From an uncultured Pirellulaceae bacterium (GTDB taxonomy: Bacteria > Planctomycetota > Planctomycetia > Pirellulales > Pirellulaceae), in contig CAKZVF010000085.1 of NCBI GenBank assembly GCA_937921995.1, positions 1 through 64,000 of the forward strand: a stretch of 64,000 bases of DNA. The letters run 5' to 3'. Below the pieces are notes generated by a model, which was not told the origin of the DNA, searched no databases, and saw nothing but the letters and a program-made list of their open reading frames with translations. This document shows positions 28,908 to 39,149 of the stretch, in pieces. Positions within the stretch are counted from its first letter, which is position 1. Each line of letters begins with the position of its first letter. The position numbers and the translations under genes were made by a program.

Positions 28908-31900
28908 CTATTGATTAATAGGTAATGCGACAGGGGCTGATAGTTCGGAAGTATTGCCGTCATTATCGGTGGCTGTGGCAACCACAAATGTACCGACGGG
29001 GAAGTCAAGTATAGAAACGTCAGTGAGGAACGCCGTTTTTGTTCCGGCGGCAAAGTCACTGGCGGTGAATGTGTCGCTGCCAAGGAAACGCACATCGTCA
29101 CCGCTGGAATTGGTCACAAAGAATTCCACCGTGATCGGATAGGAGCCGCTGAGTGGGGCGGTGTCAATGTTGTAGGTAAATGAAAAGTTCGCTTTTGTGG
29201 TATCCTGCGTGAGCGCTCCCGAAGCGGTCGTGATCACCGGGGAGTTTTGCAAACGATTGGGCCCCGCGTCAGAGTCGCCGCTGTCATTGGCGGTGGACCC
29301 GCCAAATCCTAAGTCGATTCCAAATCCATTGGATAGCAAACGATTCTGTGAAAATGTGTTTCCTTCTCCGGCGCTGTTAGTCGACCAGATCGCGTCGCCG
29401 CTATTGAAGGCGATCAGGTTTTGGTTGATCGCGTTGTTTTGGGCCCCCTGCAGGATTTGGATGCCGGTGGTCATACCAAAATCTCCCCCCATGGCGTCGG
29501 TGCCAATGCGATTGTTTTGAATCACGTTTTCGCGGCCGGCCAATTCGCTGAGGCTGATGCCGATGTTGCTGCCGGTGATGAAGTTTGCATCGGCCTCGGT
29601 GGCACCACCGATCGTGTTACCGTTGGCACTTAATAAAATCGCGGCGATGCCTCCCTGGATTCGTGAACCATCGGTGCCAAAACCAATGTGGTTGGCCGAG
29701 ATTGTATTGTCGGTCGTGCCCAATGCGAGCAACGAAATTTGGCTTCTGGCATTGCCTGCCACGAAGTTGCCGGTGATCAATGATTCCGTTGCACCCGAAC
29801 GTAGGAAAATGCCGCTGCCGCCGTTGGCCAGGGCTGCAGTGCCGTCAAGATTCAAACCGACGAAGTTGTTTTCAAACACTGTTCCCGTGCTGCCGCCGGC
29901 AATGAATACACCAGCGCCAACATTGCCCGAAACGATGTTCCGTTGTCCTGTACCCGTTCCGCCGATGATATTATCGTCAGCGCGTGTCACCAGAATGCCG
30001 GCTTGATTGGATACCGAAACCGTACCTGCGGAATTGGTGCCGATGCGGTTGCCATAGACGACGTTGTTGATCGCTCGGTCGCCGCTGATAACCAATCCCG
30101 ATTTGTCATTACCGGAAATCACGTTGTCGATGATCGCGTTTCCACCGGCAAGCACCTGAACACCGAAACCAAAGTTGCCATCGGCAACATCATCCAACCC
30201 CAGACCGACGCGGTTGCCGGAAATCAAGTTGCCTTGATTGGCGGTTGCGCCGATGATCTGAACTCCGGAGGTACCGTTGTCTACCAATACTGAATTATGC
30301 AGCTGACTTGTCGTCGAATCATTGAACCGCACACCCGCACCGGTGTTGGCCGAGCTGGTCACAGAATCAATGACGACATCTTCAGCGCGGAAGATCTCGA
30401 TGCCATCGCTGGAGAACCCTGTGAGTTCCAAATTGCTGATTTGAACACTGTCGGCAAGGATGCGAAAACCATCGATGCCTGCCGCTGCGATCGCGGAACC
30501 ATCGATCACTAAATCTGCACCGGGCTGTGTGCTGCCGTCAATTTGAACCAAGGAAGTGATCCAAGGAAGTGCTTCGCCAAGTTGAATAACGTATTGAGAT
30601 CCGTTGCCATCGGTAATGTCAAACTCGAACACATTGACAGTCCCGGTGGCCGAGGCGTTGGCCTGTGCGATCGCGGCGCGGAGAGAAGTGTTCCCGTCTT
30701 CATCGAGCGCATTGCCATCAGAAAGATTGGCGTCCGCTTTATCACCAACGGTGTTAATGACAAACGTGTTGACGGCGTCTCCCGCAACGGTGACCACAAC
30801 GTCCACTGCCGCGGTGCCCGATAGATTGTCGCTGACGGTAATCTGGAAAGTCTCGGTCACTGTTTGCCCTTGCCCGAGGAACTGAAGGACCGAGTTGTCG
30901 ACCGCGTAGTTCCAGCTGACTTCCCCGTTGGTTTGATCCAACGTCGCAGTAAGCGTTCCTAGTTGAGCGGTGTGGGTGGTGGAAGCAAGCGCTGTGGCAA
31001 CGGAGTGCGTGTCCCCGGTGTCAGCATCATTGAAGGTGAATGTCCCGCTATCGGAAAGGTTTCCATTCTTTTGCACCGAAACATTTATGGTCGAAACGCT
31101 GGTCGTGGGATCATTGTTGATCGAAGGGTCAAACAAAAAGTCCAACCGATTAACGTCGGATGATGTCAGGCCCTCTAAAAACAATGAATCTCCTCCAAAG
31201 ATTAACAAAACCCCGTTGGCGCTGTCGGTGATCGTCAGATCGGTAACTTCATGCAGCCCGGCGATGCCTCGGAAGTCGATCTTTTCTAGGTTATTGTTGG
31301 CAAAATCGGTGATGGTGTCGTTGCCCCAACCCGCGGCAAAAACAAAGCGGTCATTGTCAGCGCCACCGGTGAGGCTATCGTCACCTGCGCCGCCGGTAAG
31401 GAAGTCAATTCCGGCGTCGGCAATCAATGTGTCGTTGCCGGCGTCGCCTTCAAGGCGATCATTTCCGCCACCTCCGGTGATGACGTTATTCCCACCGTTT
31501 CCGACCAAGCGATCACCAAAATTTGATCCAATGAGGTTTTCGATACTGTCATAGGTGTCACCAATCGCGATTCCCGCGTTGGCCGATGGGTCCGAAAGAA
31601 TGGCGTGAACGGCGCTCGGCCCGTCCGCGTAAGTGGCCGTGTCGATTCCCGCTCCGCCGATCAGTGTGTCGGGGCTTCGTCCACCTTGCAACGTGTCGTT
31701 GCCGTCGCCGCCGTCGAGGATGTCGGCTCCGCTTTCGCCGCTGAGGAAGTCATCGCCATCACCCCCGATGAAGTGATTCAGAGCTCCATTGCCAAAAAAG
31801 GAATCGGCGTGATCACTTCCCACAAACAATTCGATGCCAAAGTAAGTGTCGCCTTGAGCATCGCCCGCGTTGTCGGTCAAAACATCCAAATTGACGACGA

Positions 31901-34736
31901 CCCCTGATGCGGCGTCGTCGTACGTGACGACGTCAATTCCAAGGCCTCCGTTGAGCACGTCCGCTCCCGCGCCGCCGTTGAGTGTGTCGTCTCCATCGGC
32001 ACCGTTGAGCGTATCGTCGCCGGCGCGTCCGTGGAGTGCGTCGTTGCCTGCTTCTCCCAGCAGTGTGTTATTTTCAGCGTCCCCAAAGAGGGAATCAAAA
32101 TAAGGCGTCCCATAGACATCTTCGACATCGGTGTGCGTGTCACCAACGGCATCGCTGCCGCTGTTGATCGCTGAATTTACCAGGTCAACCGTTACGCCTG
32201 TGGAAGCCAAGCGATAGTCGGCAAAGTCAATGCCCGCGCCACCATCAAACGCGTCAGCGCCCAAACCTCCGGTCAACCGGTCGTTGCCATCGCCTCCGAA
32301 AAGTTGGTCGTCGCCGGTACCACCATCGAGAACGTCGTTACCGCTGTCGCCCCAAATAATATCGCTACCTTGGTCTCCACGCAGGGTGTCTAACGCATCA
32401 CCACCGGAAATCGTATCGTTGCCTGAACCGCCAAAGATCATGTCCATGCCGATGCCACCGTTGATGGTGTCATTGCCATCCTGGCCGTTGATGGTGTCGT
32501 CACCTTGGTCGCCGTCTATTTGATCAATTCCACTACCGCCAAAGATGGTGTCGTTGCCGATGCCGCCTTCGATCGTGTCATCACCGTCCTGGCCGTTGAT
32601 CGTATCGTTACCTTGATCGCCTTGCAGTTGATCGTTGCCGGTTCCACCGAAGAGCTCGTCGTCACCATCGCCACCGCTGATTTCGTCGTTACCATCTTCA
32701 CCATTGATATTGTCGACTCCCCCGTCGCCGGTGATGTCGTCGTCGCCAGCGCGGCCCCGGATGGTGTCGTTGTCGTCACCGCCCGAGATAATGTTGTTGC
32801 CTGCTCCGCCAAAGATATCGTCTTCACCGGCGCCGCCTAAAAGAACGTCGTTGCCGGCACCACTGTTAAGGGTGTCGTCGCCATCACCGCCGTCGAGGTA
32901 ATCCAAGCCGTTTTGCCCAAATAGTTGGTCGTTCCCTGAGCCTCCGATCAGCGCGTCATTATCGTTTCCGCCGAACAGCGTGTCGTTGCCATCGTCGCCG
33001 CGCAGCGTATCCTCGCCCGCGGTGCCATACAGCGTATCATTGCCGCCGTTGCCGTTGATGATATCGTTGCCGCCAAGTCCGCTGATCGTGTCGTTACCGG
33101 CTTCGCCAGTGAGAGTATCGACAAAGTTGGTGCCCGTGAAATCATCATCGCCGGCGGTGCCATCGACGAAATTGGTGTCCGGTGTGCCGGGGGTCTGGGA
33201 TGAATTTGCATTTAGCACGATCGGTCTTTGGTTGTTGCCGTAGTCAACAAATGTGTTGCCTGAGATTGAGATGCTGCCCACATTGACGTTGATGCCAAAG
33301 TGGTCTGCGCGCTGCCCGGTGGCAGGGTCGATCCGGCCAATTGAGTTGAACGTGTTGTTGTTGATCTGAATGTTGTCGCCCTGCTGGACGAAGACATCTG
33401 AAAACGCCACCAAGGCGTTAGTGTCGCTGTTGATGTCTAAGTTTTCGTTGCGGCCAACGCCTGAGGTGATTGAATTCTCTAGCGTAATGTTTTCGGTGCG
33501 GTAAACCTGTTGGATCACGGTAGAGACCGATGGGTTGCTGATGACTTCAAGCGTTTCGCCCTCAATAAACCGGTTGAGGGTGGCGTTGAGTGTCCAGATA
33601 CGTCCGTCGAATGGGCGGAACACATCAGCGACGGCGCCCGAGGTGACGCCTCGGATTTGGTCGCCGATTGCGAAGCCCGTACTATCGACCACATCCAATG
33701 CTTGACCGCTGCCGCCAAGATTAAACGCATGAGCGTCAGGATTTTCGACCGTTACATTAGACACCGTCACATTGCGCGAACCAGAATTGACATCCAATCC
33801 GTTTTCGCCACCGTTGCGGGAAATGATATTTGTCAACGTTCCGCCATGAACGCCCTGCAAAACGACCTGGTCGGCGGTGAAGCCATTGGTTGAACTGTGA
33901 GCGCCGACCACTCCTCCGGCTTGCGCTCCATCGACCAGCAGGTTATTGATGATGACGTTTTCTACCCACTGGCCGTTGCCCGCTGGCCGGACGGAAATGA
34001 AAACGGGGATTTCGACGTTGCTGGTGTGAGGCTGAGTCAGTTCAAGGTTTTCGATCGTGATGTTTCGGGCGGCGGTGCTTTCGGTAGAAACAATGAACAG
34101 ACCAAAACGCCAACCGGTAATGCTCAGCTTGGGCGCGTTGCTGCTTGCGTCTCCAACGTTGCCCACCTTCAAACCATCGGAGGCGGAACTGACGACGCCC
34201 TGTCTGGCCAAACCGTTGATGTCGAGTGTGCCCGATCCAACGAGGCCCGAGTTCGTCGTGAAGTTAGTATTGATGGTCGGTTCAAAATCTCCTAACTGCG
34301 TGTCCAGCGTTAACGTAACACCCGATTGAATGTTCAACGTGATATTGTCTGCCAGAGTGATCGTGTCGGAGAAGGTGGTGCTCTGGGTGAGATTGACCAC
34401 GCCCGATGTCGCGGTCGCGCTGCTGTCCAAGTAATTCTCAACCGCCTCCACCGCAGCGTTGATCTCACTACCAATTGTCACATCAAGGGAGGCCACACCA
34501 TTAGTTTCGGTGATACCGCTGGCGAGGTTTGATTCAGCTACCGCAGACGCAGTTGCAGGCAAAAATTGAGCCGTCTCAACCGTTACGGGGTTCGGAGCGG
34601 CCTGCCTTAGAGGGGTGGCTGGAACCGTAGACAGCATCATCCGTGGTTCTAATGTTTCGATTTGAAATTGTTTTGCGCCACTTGAGTTACGCTGAGTTTG
34701 ACTGGAGCGTTTGTTTAACCAGATACGAAAATTCAA
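28908..34736 (-). CDS. Giant LEPR-XLL protein, full-length paralogue of 20362..26133 (1942 aa)
   Basis: ETLEPRMMLSTVPATP; same module order beta-helix/RTX/VCBS-like/CSLREA beta-helix. Confidence 0.9.
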   Translation of the reverse strand: MNFRIWLNKRSSQTQRNSSGAKQFQIETLEPRMMLSTVPATPLRQAAPNPVTVETAQFLPATASAVAESNLASGITETNGVASLDVTIGSEINAAVEAVENYLDSSATATSGVVNLTQSTTFSDTITLADNITLNIQSGVTLTLDTQLGDFEPTINTNFTTNSGLVGSGTLDINGLARQGVVSSASDGLKVGNVGDASSNAPKLSITGWRFGLFIVSTESTAARNITIENLELTQPHTSNVEIPVFISVRPAGNGQWVENVIINNLLVDGAQAGGVVGAHSSTNGFTADQVVLQGVHGGTLTNIISRNGGENGLDVNSGSRNVTVSNVTVENPDAHAFNLGGSGQALDVVDSTGFAIGDQIRGVTSGAVADVFRPFDGRIWTLNATLNRFIEGETLEVISNPSVSTVIQQVYRTENITLENSITSGVGRNENLDINSDTNALVAFSDVFVQQGDNIQINNNTFNSIGRIDPATGQRADHFGINVNVGSISISGNTFVDYGNNQRPIVLNANSSQTPGTPDTNFVDGTAGDDDFTGTNFVDTLTGEAGNDTISGLGGNDIINGNGGNDTLYGTAGEDTLRGDDGNDTLFGGNDNDALIGGSGNDQLFGQNGLDYLDGGDGDDTLNSGAGNDVLLGGAGEDDIFGGAGNNIISGGDDNDTIRGRAGDDDITGDGGVDNINGEDGNDEISGGDGDDELFGGTGNDQLQGDQGNDTINGQDGDDTIEGGIGNDTIFGGSGIDQIDGDQGDDTINGQDGNDTINGGIGMDMIFGGSGNDTISGGDALDTLRGDQGSDIIWGDSGNDVLDGGTGDDQLFGGDGNDRLTGGLGADAFDGGAGIDFADYRLASTGVTVDLVNSAINSGSDAVGDTHTDVEDVYGTPYFDSLFGDAENNTLLGEAGNDALHGRAGDDTLNGADGDDTLNGGAGADVLNGGLGIDVVTYDDAASGVVVNLDVLTDNAGDAQGDTYFGIELFVGSDHADSFFGNGALNHFIGGDGDDFLSGESGADILDGGDGNDTLQGGRSPDTLIGGAGIDTATYADGPSAVHAILSDPSANAGIAIGDTYDSIENLIGSNFGDRLVGNGGNNVITGGGGNDRLEGDAGNDTLIADAGIDFLTGGAGDDSLTGGADNDRFVFAAGWGNDTITDFANNNLEKIDFRGIAGLHEVTDLTITDSANGVLLIFGGDSLFLEGLTSSDVNRLDFLFDPSINNDPTTSVSTINVSVQKNGNLSDSGTFTFNDADTGDTHSVATALASTTHTAQLGTLTATLDQTNGEVSWNYAVDNSVLQFLGQGQTVTETFQITVSDNLSGTAAVDVVVTVAGDAVNTFVINTVGDKADANLSDGNALDEDGNTSLRAAIAQANASATGTVNVFEFDITDGNGSQYVIQLGEALPWITSLVQIDGSTQPGADLVIDGSAIAAAGIDGFRILADSVQISNLELTGFSSDGIEIFRAEDVVIDSVTSSANTGAGVRFNDSTTSQLHNSVLVDNGTSGVQIIGATANQGNLISGNRVGLGLDDVADGNFGFGVQVLAGGNAIIDNVISGNDKSGLVISGDRAINNVVYGNRIGTNSAGTVSVSNQAGILVTRADDNIIGGTGTGQRNIVSGNVGAGVFIAGGSTGTVFENNFVGLNLDGTAALANGGSGIFLRSGATESLITGNFVAGNARSQISLLALGTTDNTISANHIGFGTDGSRIQGGIAAILLSANGNTIGGATEADANFITGSNIGISLSELAGRENVIQNNRIGTDAMGGDFGMTTGIQILQGAQNNAINQNLIAFNSGDAIWSTNSAGEGNTFSQNRLLSNGFGIDLGFGGSTANDSGDSDAGPNRLQNSPVITTASGALTQDTTKANFSFTYNIDTAPLSGSYPITVEFFVTNSSGDDVRFLGSDTFTASDFAAGTKTAFLTDVSILDFPVGTFVVATATDNDGNTSELSAPVALPINQ
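31344..33170 (-). repeat. RTX nonapeptide repeat region
   Basis: GGxGNDxIxG repeats on minus-strand translation; approximate bounds. Confidence 0.9.
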
Positions 34737-35174
34737 GGAAGGCTCCTTTTAAGCAACTAAATTTACAATGACGAAGTTGCTGGAAACGAATAAGACTAGC
34801 TCAGAAATTCCGCCGCTGATGCCGGTCTAAGTTGCCTTGCTTTCTGTTTTGCCAAACAGCCGCACCTCCTCCGACAAAAAGCACACCAACACAGATACTT
34901 CTAAGCGATAAGGTTACGTTATGAATTGTTCGTCAGTCAACCTTAAGAGACCGATGTGTCATCGGTTGATTGAAGCGCGCGAGAGCGGAGATGAAGATCG
35001 GATCGTTGCAGTTTTACGGTGTGTGCGAAACAATGACAAGATTCGAGTCGGCCCAAGGCAAGAAAGTTGAGCCAGTTTCGTTCAGGCTGCGTACAGGTTT
35101 TTTGGTTGCCGCTAAACCAAAATGCGGCGATGCACCGGAGGTGATCCTGTTTCATTTTCGGATTGAGAGTGGAC

Positions 35175-36233
35175 CTAATTTGATGGGCCGACCATTGCCA
35201 TCACATGCTCTTTGGTCACCGGTTTGATCACGCCACGTTCGGTGATGATCGCTTCAATGTACTCCGCTGGCGTCACATCGAACGCGGGGTTGTAAACTTC
35301 AACACCGGTCGGCGCCGTCTGCTTACCGAATCCATTTGTGATCTCTTCGGAGTTTCTCAACTCGATCGGAATTTCATCTCCGGATTCAATCGAAAGATCG
35401 AACGTGCTGCTGGGGGCGGCAATATAAAACGGAATCCCGTGCGCCTTCGCCAGCACGGCCACCGAATAAGTGCCGATCTTGTTCGCCGAATCACCGTTGG
35501 CCGCGATGCGATCAGCACCGGTAACAACTGCTTGCACCTTTCCTTCCCGCATTACTTGGGCCGCCATCGAATCGCAAATCAGCGTCGATTTGATTTTCCG
35601 CTGCATCAGTTCCCAAGCCGTCAATCGAGCACCCTGAAGTAGTGGACGCGTTTCGTCAACGAAGACGTGTAGGTTTTTGCCTTGGTCTTGCGCCGTGAAG
35701 AAGACCGAAAGCGCTGTTCCGTATTCGGCCGTTGCCAACCCGCCGGCGTTGCAATGCGTCAGCACGCCTTGCCCGTCGCTCAATAACGCCGCACCGTGTT
35801 TTCCGATCGCATGGCACATGTCGCGATCTTCGGTGTGGATTTTTTGCGCTTCTTCCAATAGCGCTGTTCGTGCTGCGGCGACGCTGCCGGATTTTAGTTC
35901 GGCGGCCAAGGCCCGTAAACGATCCAAGGCCCAGAACAAGTTCACTGCCGTGGGCCGGCTGGTGGCAAGGTAGTCCGCTGATTTGTCGAAGCATTGCCAG
36001 AACTTTTCCGAATCATCATCGCCAGATTTTTGAAGCCCAACGGTCACACCATACGCCGCGGCAATTCCGATCGCTGGAGCACCTCGCACCCGCAACATCT
36101 TGATGGCTTCCCAAACGGTTTCAATGTCCCGGCAGGCGATGCGCGATAGTTCGTTGGGAAGAAGCGTTTGGTCGATGAGGTCAAGGTGCCCATCGGTGCC
36201 GCCGGTCCAAATAATGGTCTCGTTGTCCGCCAT
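35175..36233 (-). CDS. mtnA: S-methyl-5-thioribose-1-phosphate isomerase
   Basis: [31 protein letters not shown]-type motif, [38 protein letters not shown]. Confidence 0.93.
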   Translation of the reverse strand: [352 protein letters not shown]

Positions 36234-36266
36234 TTTTATTTCTGTTCTTTTGAGTTTCTCTCAGGG

Positions 36267-36291
36267 AGGTCGAGGCTCCGCCCCGAGACCT
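36267..36291. other. GC-rich inverted repeat between lysC and mtnA
   Basis: AGGTC.GAGGCTCCGCCCCGA.GACCT. Confidence 0.4.
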
Positions 36292-36367
36292 AAATTGGTT
36301 TTGTCAGGTTTTGTCAGGAATAGGTTTCCACAGGAGCACGGGCCTCCCGTTTGGCTCTTACCTACGT

Positions 36368-38155
36368 TTACTTTAGCGAATCAGCGAAGGCTTCCTTCAA
36401 TTTTTCCAAACCCGATTTGCCGTCGTCGCCGGCGACGACAACATTGACCTGCACTTCGGACGTGTTGACCATTTCAACGTTGATGCCGGCCTCCGATAGC
36501 GATTTAAACAAAGCGATCGCGACGCCGGTGTGGCTGCGAAGCCCGATTCCGATCACCGAAAGCTTGGCAATTTCTTCTTTATGATCAACACCTGCACAGC
36601 CTGCTTCATCACAAATCGCTTGCGCGACCTCCAAAGCGGCGGCCAGCTGTTCGCGTTTGACGGTGAAAGTAATATCTGCGTTTTGGTCACTGCCGTAACT
36701 TTGCACAATCATGTCCACAAAGACGCCGACCTTGGCAATCCTTTCAAACAAGTTCGCTGCCACGCCGGGTTGGTTGGGGATCTTTTGCAGCGTGATGCGC
36801 GATTGCGTTTGATCCAAAGAGATCGAATCAATCATCAGCGCTTCCATGCCCGACAGCTGCATCCGGTTGATCATGTCGACGACGTTTTGGGCATCTTCGG
36901 CGGAGCGCTTGCCTGCGGTTACGCTGGTGTTAGGCGTGTACTCGATTTGATCTAATTCAAATTCGGCGTGAATCGTTTTCAAAGCTTCGACCGCAATGTC
37001 GCGTTTGACCAGCGCAGAAATTTTGATTTCGCTGGTCGTGATGATTTGCAGGTTGACGCCCGCATCGGCCAGCGATCGAAACATACGATTGGCGACGCCG
37101 GTTTGCTGAGCCATTCCCAGACCGACGGCGGAAACTTTGGAAACATTTTCGTCTTTGCGACCTACGCGACCGCCGAGGGTCTTAAGAACGCCCTCGATTG
37201 CCTCGATCGCCTCAGGTAGTTCTTCGGTCGGCAGCGTGAAACTGATGTCCGTTTTGCCATCGGCCGAAACGTTTTGCACAATCATGTCGACGGTGATTTT
37301 TCGGTCGGCGATAGGCGCGAACAATTGGTAGATTGTTCCCGCCACATCAGGCACATCCATGATCGTCACTAAAGCTTCATCGCGCGTCAGCGCTACGCCG
37401 CTGACGGGGCGATCAGAAGCATCGGTTGCGTCAACGATCAGCGAACCGGGTTCGTCGCTCATGCTGCTGCGGACATGAATCGGGACGTTGAATTTTTTGC
37501 CGAATTCGATTGAACGGCTGTGCATGACCCCGGCACCCAACGACGCCAGTTCCAGCATCTCGTCATAGCAGACTTGACTGATCCGTTTAGCGGCAGGCAG
37601 TTTGCGCGGGTCGGTCGTGTAAATGCCGTCGACGTCGGTGTAGATCTCGCACTGGTCGGCTCCTAAAACCGCCGCCAGCGAAACCGCGGTCGTGTCGCTG
37701 CCGCCGCGGCCGAGCGTCGTAATGTTCAGATCTTCGTCGATGCCTTGGAATCCGGCAGCGATGACAATCTTCCCATCGTCCAATAAACCCTTCATTCGAT
37801 CGGTGGCGATCGAATGGATCCGCGCTTTGGTATGTGAACTGTCGGTTTTGATTCCAATCTGCCCGCCAGTCAGACTGACGGCTTCGTAGCCCATGGAATT
37901 GACGGCCATCGCCATCAACGCGATGGTGACCTGTTCGCCGGTGGACAGCAGCATGTCCATCTCGCGCGCCGAGGGTTTGTCGGTGATCTGTTTGGCCAAA
38001 TCGATCAGGCCGTCGGTGTTCTTTCCCATCGCGCTAACGACGACAACGACTTGGCTGCCGTCTTGATGAGCACGAACGGCTTTGCGGGCCGCGGCAAGTA
38101 TCTTTTGGGGGTCGGCAACGCTGGTGCCGCCAAACTTCTGAACAATAAGTGGCAT
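36368..38155 (-). CDS. lysC: Aspartate kinase with duplicated ACT-domain pairs
   Basis: MPLIVQKFGGTSVADPQKI; 595 aa; two successive ACT blocks (VGLGMAQQTGVANRMFRSLADAGVNLQII / IGIGLRSHTGVAIALFKSLSEAGINVEMV). Confidence 0.93.
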   Translation of the reverse strand: MPLIVQKFGGTSVADPQKILAAARKAVRAHQDGSQVVVVVSAMGKNTDGLIDLAKQITDKPSAREMDMLLSTGEQVTIALMAMAVNSMGYEAVSLTGGQIGIKTDSSHTKARIHSIATDRMKGLLDDGKIVIAAGFQGIDEDLNITTLGRGGSDTTAVSLAAVLGADQCEIYTDVDGIYTTDPRKLPAAKRISQVCYDEMLELASLGAGVMHSRSIEFGKKFNVPIHVRSSMSDEPGSLIVDATDASDRPVSGVALTRDEALVTIMDVPDVAGTIYQLFAPIADRKITVDMIVQNVSADGKTDISFTLPTEELPEAIEAIEGVLKTLGGRVGRKDENVSKVSAVGLGMAQQTGVANRMFRSLADAGVNLQIITTSEIKISALVKRDIAVEALKTIHAEFELDQIEYTPNTSVTAGKRSAEDAQNVVDMINRMQLSGMEALMIDSISLDQTQSRITLQKIPNQPGVAANLFERIAKVGVFVDMIVQSYGSDQNADITFTVKREQLAAALEVAQAICDEAGCAGVDHKEEIAKLSVIGIGLRSHTGVAIALFKSLSEAGINVEMVNTSEVQVNVVVAGDDGKSGLEKLKEAFADSLK

Positions 38156-38330
38156 AGTGAGGGCTAGGTATTGGATTTAAACATCGGTAACAGAATCGCT
38201 AGAATCTAATCGGTTTTCCCTTTTTTCGGAACATCCCGCGCGGGGCACGTTGCCGAATTTCGCGTATTAAATTCACTTGGCGTGCGTGGAGATCGCCGGC
38301 CATCTTGTGCGGCGAAAAAGGCGGCCTCGT

Positions 38331-39149
38331 TCAGCCCTTCACACCCGTGGTGGCGATCCCTTGGATAAACGTTTTCTGAGCCAGAAAGAACATCAACACG
38401 ATCGGCAGCGTGAACAGCACCGACGCCGCCAGCAGCAAATGCGTCTGATCGGCATAGGAACTGACAAACCGTTCCAGCCCGTAGGCCAACGGAAACTGGT
38501 CGGGATCGCTGAGGTACAGCAGCGGCCCGCCGAAGTCGTTCCAAGTCTGCACGAACTGGAAAAGGGCCACCGTCGCGATCGCCGGCCAAGACAACGGCAG
38601 CACGATCCGCCAGAACAATCCCCAATGTCCCAGCCCGTCCACGCGCCCCGCTTCAAGCAATTGGTGAGGAATAGAAACGAAGAATTGACGCAGCAAAAAA
38701 ATGAAAAACGCATCGCCCAAAAAAGTTGGACCGATGATCGCCCACAGCGAATTATAAAGTCCCAGTTGGCTGATCAAAACGAAACGCGGAACCATCATGA
38801 TCTGCCATGGCAAAAGCATCGTTGCCAAGACACTGATCATCAGCAGTCTTCGGCCTCGAAAATCAATCTTGCACAGCCCGTACGCGACCAGGCTGCAAGA
38901 AAGCGTCGTGCCGATCACGCTTCCCACACACAGCAGCAACGTGTTGCTCAGGTACGTCAGTATCGGCATGCTGTTGATCGCGTCGGTGTAGTTATTCCAT
39001 CGCGGCGGGGTAGGAATCGAGTATGGATCACGAGCCAACTGTTCCGGCGATTGCAGTGAACCGCTGATCATCATCAGAATCGGCAACGCGAAAATGCCAC
39101 TGCAAAGAATCAGTGCGGCGTAGGTCAGGATTTTGCTACGCAGGTTCAC
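38331..39149 (-). CDS. ABC sugar transporter permease, MalG type
   Basis: Multiple TM segments and EAGRVDGLGHWGLFWRIVLPLSWPAIATVALFQF (EAA loop). Confidence 0.88.
   Translation of the reverse strand: MNLRSKILTYAALILCSGIFALPILMMISGSLQSPEQLARDPYSIPTPPRWNNYTDAINSMPILTYLSNTLLLCVGSVIGTTLSCSLVAYGLCKIDFRGRRLLMISVLATMLLPWQIMMVPRFVLISQLGLYNSLWAIIGPTFLGDAFFIFLLRQFFVSIPHQLLEAGRVDGLGHWGLFWRIVLPLSWPAIATVALFQFVQTWNDFGGPLLYLSDPDQFPLAYGLERFVSSYADQTHLLLAASVLFTLPIVLMFFLAQKTFIQGIATTGVKG

Noticed and set aside
31870-32901. Plus-strand Ser/Pro-rich ORFs opposite the second RTX region
   Set aside because: Same antisense repeat artefact.
38156-38330. Lysine riboswitch upstream of lysC
   Set aside because: Only 175 nt, and no recognisable conserved L-box elements.
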